Shown one piece after another: positions 6,472 to 14,996 of a stretch of DNA of 15,186 nt. The notes beneath the pieces are model-generated. The model was not told the DNA's origin. It was given only the letters and a program-made list of their open reading frames with translations, and did no database searches. The stretch is from contig JAEYWT010000409.1 in NCBI GenBank assembly GCA_023428865.1, positions 1 through 15,186 of the forward strand, in the 5' to 3' direction. Numbering within the stretch: the first letter of the stretch is position 1; each line of letters opens with the position of its first letter. The stretch comes from Bacteroidota bacterium (GTDB taxonomy: Bacteria > Bacteroidota > Bacteroidia > Flavobacteriales_F > PHOS-HE28). A program made the position numbers and the translations under genes.

Positions 6472-7595
6472 GGTGCGTTATGGAATGGGAATGACAGGGT
6501 GAAGGTGGTGCCCGCTCCAGGAGCCGAGCTCACGGTGATATGCCCTCCATGGGCCTTCATGATCCCATGCACCACGGCAAGGCCCAGCCCAGTACCCTCC
6601 CCGGTGGGTTTGGTGGTGAAGAAGGGTTGGAAGATCCGCGGGATGATCTCCGGTGCGATACCCGTGCCATCGTCTTGCACATGGATGATGGCATGCTCGG
6701 CGGTGCGTTCGGTGCCAATGCGTAGCAGGCCTTCAGCAGGCATGGCCGCCAGGGCGTTCAGCAGCAGGTTGCTGATCACTTGGGCGAACTGCACCGCATC
6801 CACACGCGCCATCAGCGGAGTGGGAAGCAGATCAAGCTGAAGGCGTACCGACTTCTCCTCCAACCTGTGCTTCAACAGGCGTATGACCTGCTTGAGTTCC
6901 GCATGGATATCCAACTCGTGGAATTGGGTGGGTATCTCGCAACTGAAGTACATCAGCTTCTTCACGATCTCCCGCCCCACCAAGGCCGAATCGATGATAC
7001 GTTGCAGGTCGGCCTTGCGTTCGCTGTCCACCTCGTTCTTCTTCAGCAGTTCGGCGAACCCGAGCACATTGCCCAACGGAGTGTTCAGCTCGTGCGCTAT
7101 GCCCGCGGTGAGTTCGCTAAGCACGGTAAGGCGGTCGGTGTTCAGCAGGTGCCGATCGATCTGCGCTTGTTGTTCGCGCTGCTCGTACCGTTCCACGATG
7201 GTCGCCACTTCGTGCGCCACCTTTCGCAGCAATTGCTCTTCCTCTGGCAGGAAGGTGGGCGTGCCGGGTAGTGTCATGCCATCCGGGTACGATACCACCA
7301 ACTGACCACGCTTGGTGCCGTTGATCACCACGGGGGCCGAGCGCGACCTTGCATGCGTACCGGAGGCACCGACCTGATCATGATCCAATTCGATCGTGAC
7401 CTGCACATGCTCGGGCCATTGCCAGCCTTGGGGCACCGCGGCCACGACCGCCTCCAACGTAGTGCGCAGCGAGGTATGCGCCTCCTGGGCCACTTGTGCC
7501 AACGCATACAAGCACCGCAATTCTTTGATACGCTCGCGCAGTTCAGCAGCAGAACCATCGTTCGTACCAACCACAGGGTGCAGATCGTCGCCCAT
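6468..7595 (-). CDS. Soluble sensor histidine kinase with N-terminal GAF-like domain
   Basis: A 375-residue histidine kinase with no membrane segment, so it senses a cytoplasmic signal. Residues 18-140 begin RIKELRCLYALAQVAQEAHT and continue through GQLVVSYPD to a helix with EEEQLL, resembling the GAF-like input domain found in many kinases. HisKA follows with the phospho-accepting H168 in AGIAHELNTP. The ATPase domain has the N box NLLLNA (276-281), G1 DDGTGI (308-313), the F box FQPFFTTKP (322-330) and G2 GEGTGLGLAV (332-341). It is complete. ATG at 7595 is chosen because similarity begins just after it and a TAGCTTTG promoter element lies 5 nt upstream; the frame stays open to 7817, but that stretch is glycine-rich and unlike any domain I recognise. 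It is translationally coupled to the response regulator at 6471. Confidence 0.92.
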   Translation of the reverse strand: MGDDLHPVVGTNDGSAAELRERIKELRCLYALAQVAQEAHTSLRTTLEAVVAAVPQGWQWPEHVQVTIELDHDQVGASGTHARSRSAPVVINGTKRGQLVVSYPDGMTLPGTPTFLPEEEQLLRKVAHEVATIVERYEQREQQAQIDRHLLNTDRLTVLSELTAGIAHELNTPLGNVLGFAELLKKNEVDSERKADLQRIIDSALVGREIVKKLMYFSCEIPTQFHELDIHAELKQVIRLLKHRLEEKSVRLQLDLLPTPLMARVDAVQFAQVISNLLLNALAAMPAEGLLRIGTERTAEHAIIHVQDDGTGIAPEIIPRIFQPFFTTKPTGEGTGLGLAVVHGIMKAHGGHITVSSAPGAGTTFTLSFPFHNAP

Positions 7596-7600
7596 GGAGG

Positions 7601-7608
7601 CAAAGCTA
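7601..7608 (-). promoter_or_regulatory. Bacteroidota -7 element TAGCTTTG before the histidine kinase
   Basis: The minus strand reads TAGCTTTG, an exact match to the Bacteroidota consensus TAnnTTTG, with CCTCC and then the ATG at 7595. Transcription would start 2-3 nt before the ATG, giving a nearly leaderless mRNA. The -33 element is poor: a TTGG lies 21 nt upstream instead of TTTG at about 19. Confidence 0.45.
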
Positions 7609-7625
7609 GGGGTGAGCACACCCCA

Positions 7626-7874
7626 GTGGCCAACACCGCCGTCAATGGGCTCATGGGCCTGCCTCGCCTCATCCAGTACTTCACCCGCGGGCCGCGCAAC
7701 TTGCTGGGCCTGCCCCTGGCCCACGTTGTTGAAGTCGCCCGTGCCAACCTCACCCCCTTCGACCCCCGAGGTGAGCTGGACCTGCACCGAAGCCGACCTG
7801 GTAAGCACCAGCCACAAAACGCCATTCTTGAGGCAGAAGTTGATAGCTGCGGTTTATCTTGGATTATGCAATAA
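7626..7874 (+). other. Coding-like segment of unknown identity, possible gene remnant
   Basis: Part of a 506-bp gap (7596-8101). On the plus strand a frame runs from GTG 7626 to TAA 7872-7874 (82 residues, containing GLMGLPRLIQYFTRGPRN). Over its first 60 codons GC by codon position is about 75, 47 and 80 percent, the pattern of a real GC-rich coding frame; after about 7806 third-position GC falls to about 40 percent. The codon-aligned minus frame, a possible N-terminal extension of the kinase, would show the mirrored pattern, so the signal does not decide the strand. I recognise no family and see no ribosome binding site. It may be the N-terminal stub of a decayed plus-strand gene, an unrecognised small protein, or a kinase extension. 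From 7875 to 8101 the DNA is AT-richer and I see no gene, tRNA or clear terminator. Confidence 0.25.
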
Positions 7875-8101
7875 CCGATGTTTCAATGTGCTAATTGCGT
7901 CTGGAATCCGCGCCAGTCAAAAAGTCTCTATCGCAATGCAATAGGTACTTCATTGTCCAGATCACTTCCGAGCGACCTTCTTGAAAACAATGTCCTGGAA
8001 AGGCCTTTGGGATTTTCACAGCGGTTCAATGCATGATCCTGGTCTATTTCAAATAAGCGATGTGGAACATATCGATCGCCCATCCATCATTACCGCGCAA
8101 C

Positions 8102-11100
8102 TCATTCAGCAACCACGATATGCCGTGTATGGCTCTGGCCTTCAATTGATATGAGCTTGACCAAGTAGGTTCCAGGTCTAAGATCAGTATGCAATGATGC
8201 ACCCTCGGATCTATGCACTGAGCTACGCTGCAACACAATGCGACCAGTGGCATCATAGATATTAAGCCCGATATTCTTGGGCCATTCTCGAGGCCATTCG
8301 ATCGTGAACCGGCCGTCATTCACCGTAGGATACACATGCACTGCATCGGGGGAGAAGGTCTGTGATACGAATGTTACCGGGTTGTTCCCAACGGCGCAAT
8401 CGGGCGAGCAGGCCTGTTCTCCGATGGTCCTTGTAAGAACCATCCCGATGGTACCGGTGCCCCAAACGCGCTCATACATATTCGGTGGAACGGGCCACCC
8501 CCCAATACCCACGATATGATGGGCACCACAGGCATCCTTCTCGACCCAGCAGCTCACGTCGTTCGCCGCATCGGTTGAAACTTCCGTCCCAACCACCTCC
8601 CCTGTTGCTGAAAAATGGACGAGGGCGCCGTCATAATTCCCGGCACCAAGCAAACCATGGGTCGTGCCGGTTGCATCCATGACCCCACCTATGGTCCGCG
8701 AGCCTACCAGACCAAGGACACTGCCATCGTTGTTGATAGCAGCATCAAGTACTTCGCTATACCGTGAGGCCGAATGCCAGCGACCAGTGAAAGTGCTATC
8801 GAAAGTTGCGATGAAACCGTGGAAAGGTGCAAGGAAATTGCTCTCTTGTCCAGGATATTCATGGTCGACGCCATCCATACAGAGATTATTATTAAGTCTT
8901 CCAGAAAGCGCTATGGATCCTTCAGCATTCACACTAAGGCTGCGTAATCTAGCTCGGTACGCGGACAGGACAACCGCAGCATCCTCCAATTCCAAATTCG
9001 GCGAGAACCGAGCAAGGAATATTTTGTTACCAAATTGAGGAAGAGCACATCCGGCATCATATCTTACGGTGAGGTCATCGAAGACATAGAATGTACTTTC
9101 ATCAACTGAATTAAGGGCTGCAGCTAATAGGATCCGCCCATCATCCATAACCTCTATGAGCGGATTGTTCCAGAAGGGACTATTCGTGGATACATCACTT
9201 ACCCCTGGAACCACATCAACCTCAAGTGTTGGATCGACAGTAGAGTGTCGTCGACCGAAACGATCGGCATGGATGACCATACCATTCTCGTTCAACGCCA
9301 ATACCCATAGGAGCCCCGGAGTGGTGTCGACTGATGCAAGATCATACCAGATACCATTTGCCTGGGTGAGGTTCGCCACACTCTCGCCCCAGGTGGGAGT
9401 GTTCGGCATTCCCCAACCCGTAGCATATATAAGTCCGTTGACACCACCAGCCAAGCCCATGAAATGAGCTGTGCTGCTACCAACTATCCATTGTGGTGTC
9501 CCCATAGGGTCGAGTTTGATGATCCCGTAGCGCTGTGTGATGGGGATCCCATGCATGGTGAACTGGGCATTGGCCTCCATCTCCACGGCTATGTAAACGT
9601 TTCCTACGGGGTCCGTGGTACAGGCAAACGCCTTGCTATTCATGGTGATTCCTTGAGGTGGAGCCACGAGGTAGCGCCACAACTCAGTTCCGGAGCTATC
9701 CTGCTTCATCACGAAGAAATTGGTGACGTTATTAGTAGGATATCGATAGTTGCCCACAATGATGCTGGAGTTGTCCCCATCCAGATGAAGGTCCATGATC
9801 GTAGGAGCTAAAAGCGCTTGTCCATTACTACAAGATGGCATATCCTCCCCAAGAGCGTGGGCGACAACATTGATAAGAATAGTGTCTACCGCCGTGCAGT
9901 AGCCTTGTCCTACCCATTGGGTTACACGAATTGCCTTTGCACCGGTGGTATTGAACAACACCGGAGGCGGTTCGAGGCCGGTGAAGGAGGCAGGTTCTGC
10001 ACCCTCCGCGAAAATCCATTCAGCCTGTGAGAATCCCGTGAAGTTTGGATCCACTTCGAGCGGCACACCGGGGATAAGAATGCCTTTGTCCACACTGAAA
10101 GAGGAATTGGTGTGGATAGACCGAATAGTAGTGGTGTTCTGTACCAACTGGAAGCAGACCTGGTCGCGGTATCGACCTCTTACCGAAAGTTGGTGAGTAC
10201 CCGCTGGAGTGACCGTAGGCAGAGAAAAGGTCAAGGTATCGGCCTCCGCTAGAATCCACGGACCAGTTTGTCCACTTGGGCTCAGGCTCCACCTAAAACG
10301 ATAGCCCGGAGGTGTATCGTACAGGTGGACCACTACCCCTTCTGGATGACAAAGGGTATCTGACTCCACTGAATAGGTGACCTGTTCCACCGAGGTTACA
10401 GCAATGGTCAGAGAACGTTCCAATGAATCCACACCACATGCATTGGATCGACGCCCGACAACGCTAATGCTGGTGGTCGAGGGCAGCGGTCCGATCTGGT
10501 GGTTGAAGGAGCCAGTTGATGCAAGAAATTCAACCAGCGTGGAACCATTCCCATACACCGTGTACCACACCCCGGAAGTGAGTCCTGTCAAATGCAAAGT
10601 CGGGCTCACCATTGGGCAGACTGTATCGGCAGAAGCCACAATTTCGAAGACCGGCACACTAGGTGAAGGAATGACATTGAAATCCACCGAGGAGGTGTCA
10701 CTGCCGCTTGTGTTGGTGGATATCAACTGTAGCACGGCAGGCCCCGGAGTGCTCAAGGTCAGGGTGAGGTCGAATTGCAAGGACACTTGTTCCCCATTCA
10801 ACAACCAACGGTGGCTCCAGTTGGGGTCCCCCAGGTTCGACAGGTGTACAGTAGATGAATTACATATGTTGATCGGCATATCAGAGAAGCGAGCCAGAGG
10901 TGCTGCAGCTCCACCAGCATTGGCGGTTCGTACAACATACCCCCCCTCGCCCACCGCGATACCGCTATGAGCGTCGTGAAAGTCGATCTGTTTCACCGTT
11001 CGGTATCCAGTCAAATCAAATTGCTCCCAGAACTGCCCAGCCGAGGTGGATCGAAACAGCCCTTCCGCCGTAGCGACCATCAACGTGTTCGCCCCGAGTT

Positions 11101-11857
11101 GCTCTACAGCCGTGGGAGTAAAGGGTAAAGTAGTAATATCTGACCATGTGGCCCCTGCATCCGTACTTCGGACAACAGTATCAGCGTTCACAGTGTAGCA
11201 CGTCCCGTCCGCGCAGGTGACCCATTTAGCCGAATGGGATGCTTGCTGGACCCAAGAAAAGCCATTATCAACAGATCTTATTAGACCATCACTTGATGCC
11301 ACTAGATATACTCCAGCGGCGGCGCGAGCGATCGCATGCAATTGACTCTCGGTACCAGAGGGCCTCGGTATCCAACTGAGCCCGTTATCATCAGTCCGCA
11401 AGATCCGGCCATTAGTTCCCACGGCCAAGCCTGAACCATCGGCTTCGATATGGATGTCATTCAGAAAGTCCACAAGGCTTACTTCAGCAGCATGCACCAA
11501 TTCAAAGCCGTTCGATATATTCTGTGTGCGAAGAACAACCTCGGCATCGCCAAGGGCAACTACTCCGGTGATAAGCCCGGAAGTTGGGCCTTGCGCATGA
11601 AGAGCTAGATACAAACCAAAGATCGAAGCTTGCCCTGCATCCTGGAAGTAAGTCGGTGATTTCACCAGTGTATTCCCTCCATTCACACCATGGTAAAGTG
11701 TGTCGAAGCCACCGATCCAGACCACACCATCAGGGCGATAATGAACGCTCCAAAGATCAGCCGATGTATGTGGATCCAACATCGTCCATTGCCCTGAGAG
11801 GGGTGTGGAAACAAGAAAGGATGTACTGAAAAACAAAACGCTTAGTAATGACCTCAT
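8102..11857 (-). CDS. Large T9SS-exported multidomain protein (propellers, Ig-like region, C-terminal sorting domain)
   Basis: A 1251-residue secreted protein. Residues 1-22 are a Sec signal peptide (MRSLLSVLFF..., cleavage near SG-QW). Residues about 30-316 contain repeats of the form GLIRSVDNGFSW, RILRTDDNGLSW and VVRSTDAGATW, typical of BNR/Ycf48-like beta-propellers. About 325-665 is beta-rich with paired cysteines and Ig/PKD-like spacing (for example WSHRWLLNGEQV). About 680-1145 looks like a second propeller of SBBP-like repeats (DPVGNVYIAVEM, IIKLDPMGTPQW, GFIATFD). Residues 1172-1251 are a type A T9SS sorting domain: VHVYPTVNDGRFTIEWP, NIYDATGRIV, LRPGTYLVKL and the terminal HIVVAE. 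The protein is therefore predicted to cross the outer membrane and be anchored or released. Its substrate or adhesive role is unknown. The gene appears less GC-rich than the pnt operon and stands alone, consistent with an accessory surface protein. Confidence 0.92.
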   Translation of the reverse strand: MRSLLSVLFFSTSFLVSTPLSGQWTMLDPHTSADLWSVHYRPDGVVWIGGFDTLYHGVNGGNTLVKSPTYFQDAGQASIFGLYLALHAQGPTSGLITGVVALGDAEVVLRTQNISNGFELVHAAEVSLVDFLNDIHIEADGSGLAVGTNGRILRTDDNGLSWIPRPSGTESQLHAIARAAAGVYLVASSDGLIRSVDNGFSWVQQASHSAKWVTCADGTCYTVNADTVVRSTDAGATWSDITTLPFTPTAVEQLGANTLMVATAEGLFRSTSAGQFWEQFDLTGYRTVKQIDFHDAHSGIAVGEGGYVVRTANAGGAAAPLARFSDMPINICNSSTVHLSNLGDPNWSHRWLLNGEQVSLQFDLTLTLSTPGPAVLQLISTNTSGSDTSSVDFNVIPSPSVPVFEIVASADTVCPMVSPTLHLTGLTSGVWYTVYGNGSTLVEFLASTGSFNHQIGPLPSTTSISVVGRRSNACGVDSLERSLTIAVTSVEQVTYSVESDTLCHPEGVVVHLYDTPPGYRFRWSLSPSGQTGPWILAEADTLTFSLPTVTPAGTHQLSVRGRYRDQVCFQLVQNTTTIRSIHTNSSFSVDKGILIPGVPLEVDPNFTGFSQAEWIFAEGAEPASFTGLEPPPVLFNTTGAKAIRVTQWVGQGYCTAVDTILINVVAHALGEDMPSCSNGQALLAPTIMDLHLDGDNSSIIVGNYRYPTNNVTNFFVMKQDSSGTELWRYLVAPPQGITMNSKAFACTTDPVGNVYIAVEMEANAQFTMHGIPITQRYGIIKLDPMGTPQWIVGSSTAHFMGLAGGVNGLIYATGWGMPNTPTWGESVANLTQANGIWYDLASVDTTPGLLWVLALNENGMVIHADRFGRRHSTVDPTLEVDVVPGVSDVSTNSPFWNNPLIEVMDDGRILLAAALNSVDESTFYVFDDLTVRYDAGCALPQFGNKIFLARFSPNLELEDAAVVLSAYRARLRSLSVNAEGSIALSGRLNNNLCMDGVDHEYPGQESNFLAPFHGFIATFDSTFTGRWHSASRYSEVLDAAINNDGSVLGLVGSRTIGGVMDATGTTHGLLGAGNYDGALVHFSATGEVVGTEVSTDAANDVSCWVEKDACGAHHIVGIGGWPVPPNMYERVWGTGTIGMVLTRTIGEQACSPDCAVGNNPVTFVSQTFSPDAVHVYPTVNDGRFTIEWPREWPKNIGLNIYDATGRIVLQRSSVHRSEGASLHTDLRPGTYLVKLISIEGQSHTRHIVVAE

Positions 11858-11923
11858 TGGGATCTTTTGTAGTTAAAACTAAAGCTCCGTATGCCTAGCG
11901 ACCGTCAAACCTAAGCCAACGTG

Positions 11924-11933
11924 CGCTATAGCG
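11924..11933. promoter_or_regulatory. 10-bp palindrome in the divergent promoter region
   Basis: CGCTATAGCG is a perfect palindrome inside the 168-bp space (11858-12025) between the divergent T9SS cargo gene and the membrane-protein gene. It is placed where an operator could serve both genes. The rest of the space is AT-rich and includes TAGTTTTA on the minus strand about 20 nt before the T9SS cargo start, a near match to the -7 consensus. Function is inferred from position only. Confidence 0.2.
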
Positions 11934-12008
11934 ATCTAAAAATAACAAATACTCTGCGTACAAACGCCGAACCTCAAGCATGCAACAAATAGTGCCCATG
12001 CCGATATG

Positions 12009-12016
12009 TAAGTTTG
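12009..12016 (+). promoter_or_regulatory. Bacteroidota -7 element TAAGTTTG before the membrane-protein gene
   Basis: TAAGTTTG matches TAnnTTTG exactly and ends 9 nt before the ATG at 12026, predicting a 5' leader of only about 5-7 nt. There is no TTTG at the expected -33 spacing (11986-11989 reads CAAA), so the promoter would be weak or rely on an activator. Confidence 0.4.
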
Positions 12017-12025
12017 CTTTCCAGC

Positions 12026-13456
12026 ATGGCCCGTTCCATCCCGGAAGCGTTAGCATCGATCACGTCGTGGGGTCGGCTCTTGCTCATCCCGGTCGCGACC
12101 ATCGTTCTCTTCCTCGGCTGGTTCGCCATCCGTTTCACTGAAGAACGCCTCTTCAGTGATTCGAGCTACTATCTGTTCCACGTGGTCAACGATGGTACGT
12201 TCCGCATTGAGCATGGCCGTTGGGTACTGGCCCTTTCACAAGTGTTTCCCCTACTGGGCACCAAACTGGGGCTGCCACTTACGACCTTGATCACCTTGCA
12301 TTCGCTGAACAACGTGATCTTTCTCATCGCCGGTCTCCTCTTCGTGGCTGGCATCTTACGCGATCAACACGCTGCACTGGCATTGGCATCCGTCCAGCTC
12401 ATTGGCCTAACCCATGGTTTGTTCTGTCCGATCTTCGAATTGTACTACGGTGTGGCCTTGCTGATCATCTTTCGCGCCGTGGTGAAGGACCGAACGTTGC
12501 ATACCTACGTTCGATGGCCCTTGCTCTCGGTGCTCTTCCTGGGCGCTGTTTCCAGTCACTTCCTGGGCATGCTGCTCACGATCGGCACCTTGGTCTTGGA
12601 CCGTTGTTGGCAGGATCGGAAATTGACCATGCTACTGGGGTCGGTGCTATTGGTCCACATCGTAACGCACACACTCACGTTGAGCGCATACGAAGAAAAG
12701 AACCTTCATTTCATCCAGGACCTTGGTGATACGACTAAGCTGTTGGGCCTTGTGAGCGCGGCACGCCTAGGGGAATTGACGCACAGCTTGATCCGCCATT
12801 ATCCGGATATCACGGTCTTTGGCACACTTACCCTATTCGCTCTTATCTCCAAGAAGCACTGGTGGCAGGTCTTGATCTTCACGGGCATTTTGTTCGTGCT
12901 CTTCGTTCTGGTCGGCTTGCACTCGCCCGGCTTCTTGCATGACCGGTACCGTGAGCAACTCCATTTCGCGTTCGCGGCGTGGGTCATCATCACCATGTGC
13001 CATCAGGTTCTTCCGCTGGCCCGATACAGGAGTCTGATCGGCGTCTTGTTCGGTTGTGCCATCGTGCTCCGGATCGCCATGGCGCTTGATGTTTCAAGGT
13101 ACTACACCGCGCGCACAGCCTGGCATCGCGCGTGTATCGAGGTGGCTCGCACCGCACACATGAGCAAGGGCATCATACCCGCACCTTTTGACTTCGGGCC
13201 TGCGGACGACCTGGTCGACCTCTCTTGGTCAACCTCGGTCGAGAGTTTGTTGCTCTCGGCCTCTTCTGGACCTGAGCGAACGATCTCGCTGATCACCTAT
13301 CTCGATGAGGAGCACGAGGATAACTCCGCGCATTTGGACGAGTTCTTTTTCCGACGTTGGGAGATCATGGATACCACGGCCTTGAACCGTGCTTACTTCC
13401 GATCACCGGCTGGGCGATATACCCGGATAGACCATCCGATGCCGCAAAAGCCTTGA
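12026..13456 (+). CDS. Polytopic membrane protein, GT-C glycosyltransferase-like layout
   Basis: A 476-residue integral membrane protein with about ten hydrophobic helices over residues 15-350 and a soluble C-terminal region of about 110 residues (from about SRYYTARTAWHRAC onward). The first helix (17-35) is followed by an outward loop with E39, E40 and D45 (TEERLFSDSSYYL), which is where GT-C enzymes such as the PMT and ArnT types carry their catalytic acidic residues. That likeness is in layout only; I cannot assign a family. ATG 12026 is preferred over the in-frame TTG 12014 because the TTG lies inside the -7 element at 12009-12016. It is a single gene on its strand, divergent from the T9SS cargo gene. 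If it is a GT-C enzyme, a lipid-linked sugar donor and an envelope polymer or glycoprotein acceptor would be expected, which is inference. Confidence 0.75.
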   Translation: MARSIPEALASITSWGRLLLIPVATIVLFLGWFAIRFTEERLFSDSSYYLFHVVNDGTFRIEHGRWVLALSQVFPLLGTKLGLPLTTLITLHSLNNVIFLIAGLLFVAGILRDQHAALALASVQLIGLTHGLFCPIFELYYGVALLIIFRAVVKDRTLHTYVRWPLLSVLFLGAVSSHFLGMLLTIGTLVLDRCWQDRKLTMLLGSVLLVHIVTHTLTLSAYEEKNLHFIQDLGDTTKLLGLVSAARLGELTHSLIRHYPDITVFGTLTLFALISKKHWWQVLIFTGILFVLFVLVGLHSPGFLHDRYREQLHFAFAAWVIITMCHQVLPLARYRSLIGVLFGCAIVLRIAMALDVSRYYTARTAWHRACIEVARTAHMSKGIIPAPFDFGPADDLVDLSWSTSVESLLLSASSGPERTISLITYLDEEHEDNSAHLDEFFFRRWEIMDTTALNRAYFRSPAGRYTRIDHPMPQKP

Positions 13457-13678
13457 ACGCACCGGTGCTTGGGGCTTGGTGGATGCTAAACGTATGAGCA
13501 TTGCCTGCCAACGCTTTGTAGGGCTTCAAGGCTGGTTGGCGGAGCCTCTTCGCCGGTGGTAGGATCAGCACCTTACCACGGCACCTTGTTGATCGTGGCC
13601 TTCCATACGCTGCGGCGAAAATGGGGGCTACGGAACCGAGTGCGACCGACCACGCACCAAGCGACGAAGTGCATGTGG

Positions 13679-13697
13679 CCTAGGGATCGCACCTAGG
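13679..13697. repeat. CCTAGG inverted repeat downstream of the OmpA-like gene
   Basis: Two CCTAGG hexamers, each self-complementary, flank GATCGCA and can form a 6-bp stem with a 7-nt loop. The structure lies about 25 nt beyond the OmpA-like stop on the minus strand. There is no U-tract, so a terminator role is weak. The surrounding convergent space 13457-13721 shows no gene or RNA that I can support. Confidence 0.3.
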
Positions 13698-13721
13698 GTC
13701 GCTACGATGCACACGGCGGGG

Positions 13722-14958
13722 TCACAATTTCACGAACTCGACGCGTCTGTTGTTGGCCTTGCCTTGGGGGCTATCGTTGGGGCCGGCCGGGGCACCTTCG
13801 CCCTTACCATCGGTCTCCAGCCTACCGCCGTCCACGGCGAACTCCTTCACCAGCGCTTCCTTTACGGCTGCCGCCCGGCGCTTGCTCAGCTCCAGGTTGG
13901 TGGCTTCCTCACCATCGCTATCGGTATGGCCGATGATGCGCACCCGCACGGAGGGGTTCTCGGCCAGGGCTGTACCGATCTCTTTGAGGGTGCCATAGCT
14001 CTCGGGCTTGATCTGGTCGCTTCCACTATTGAAGAGGATGCCGCGGGTGACCAAGCGCCCCTCGGTGATGAGCTTGTTGCGGGTATCTGGCGCCCCGGCT
14101 GCCACGCGCAGGTCCTTGAGGTAGGCGGTACTGCCCTCGCAGCCACCACCGTCCAAAATGAAGCGATAATCCACCCCGGGCTGGAATGCGCGCGGGATAT
14201 CCCACACCTTTTCTTCGTTCAGGTACATGCGCAACCGGGCCTTTTGGCGCCAGATGCTTACGCGAGCCATGGGGGCGATGCCGCGCTGTACCAACTGCAT
14301 TTGACCTTTCTCGTTGCTGAGCAGTTCGGACCCGTCTACACCATGCACTACGATACGCGAACTGCCCTGCGATCCGCCAGCACCTTGGGGGTGTATGCTT
14401 ACCTTCACCAGACCATTATCCTGCGGACGCAGCAGCCCGGCGCTATGGTCTGCCACGAAGGTTGTAGAAGATGCCGTCGCCGTTGAGCTTCAACCAACGG
14501 CCTTCGGTGCCATCGATGGTGACCACTTCGCCGCTGCTGTTGGTATTCCAGCGTGCAGGGAAATCACCAATGGCGTCCTGGGTGAAGTCTTCTACGGCAA
14601 TGACCTGTTCACCAGGCACGAAATCGAACTTGCTGTAGGCCGTTAGCGAACGCGGTTTGGCGGAGGCGCCAGCATTGCCGCTTCCTTCACCACCTTCGGC
14701 GGGTATCTGCCCTTCCTGCCCGGAGGGTGCATCGCCTGTGTTCTTGCCCTTTTTCCCTTTGGTGGCATCTTTCGCACCCTTGTCCACCCCCTCCTCGGCC
14801 TTGTCGAAGCCTTTATCGATGGTCTCGTCCACCTTGCGATCGAGGCGTTCCTTGGCCTTACGCTCAAGACGTTCCTGAATATTGATCTGGGCGGTCGCCG
14901 CGCCAGTGAACAACACAGGCAGGGCCACCAGTAGTGTGGTACGGAAGAGGTTCTGCAT
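13722..14958 (-). pseudogene. OmpA-family envelope protein with signal peptide, frameshifted
   Basis: Two overlapping frames form one gene. Part A (14443-14958) has a signal peptide MQNLFRTTLLVALPVLFTGA with an ATAQ cleavage site, a Lys/Asp-rich helical stretch (ERLDRKVDETIDKGFDKAEE), a Gly/Ser linker, then KFDFVPGEQVIAVEDFTQD, the start of a beta-sandwich seen in related Bacteroidota proteins. Part B (13722 to about 14461) continues with KVSIHPQGAGGSQGSS and ends in an OmpA peptidoglycan-binding domain (GILFNSGSDQIKPESYG, IGHTDSDGE, NLELSKRRAAAV, NNRRVEFVKL). Removing one base at about 14460-14461 (minus-strand AACCTTCG) joins them as IFYN-FVADH and gives 411 residues. An indel error, a true frameshift or a small deletion at the joint are all possible. 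If intact, it would tether the outer membrane to the cell wall. ATG 14958 is chosen because the signal peptide starts there. Confidence 0.88.
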
Positions 14959-14996
14959 GGGGGCAAGATAGAATAACACAACAGCACTCATCGACC

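Noticed and set aside
617..6840. Long plus-strand open frames opposite pntB, pntAA and the kinase/regulator genes
   Set aside because: They are antisense to well-identified genes, His/Gly-rich, match nothing recognisable, and arise from the codon bias of GC-rich genes.
7596..7817. N-terminal extension of the histidine kinase frame up to 7817
   Set aside because: The added 74 residues are Gly/Gln-rich with no domain, recognisable kinase sequence starts after the ATG at 7595, and a -7 promoter element lies just before that ATG. The coding-like periodicity of the stretch keeps a small doubt, recorded as a finding.
13449..13476. Palindrome GCACCGGTGC with flanking AAGCC/GGCTT at the end of the membrane-protein gene
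   Set aside because: The pairing overlaps the stop codon and lacks a U-tract, so terminator function is unsupported.
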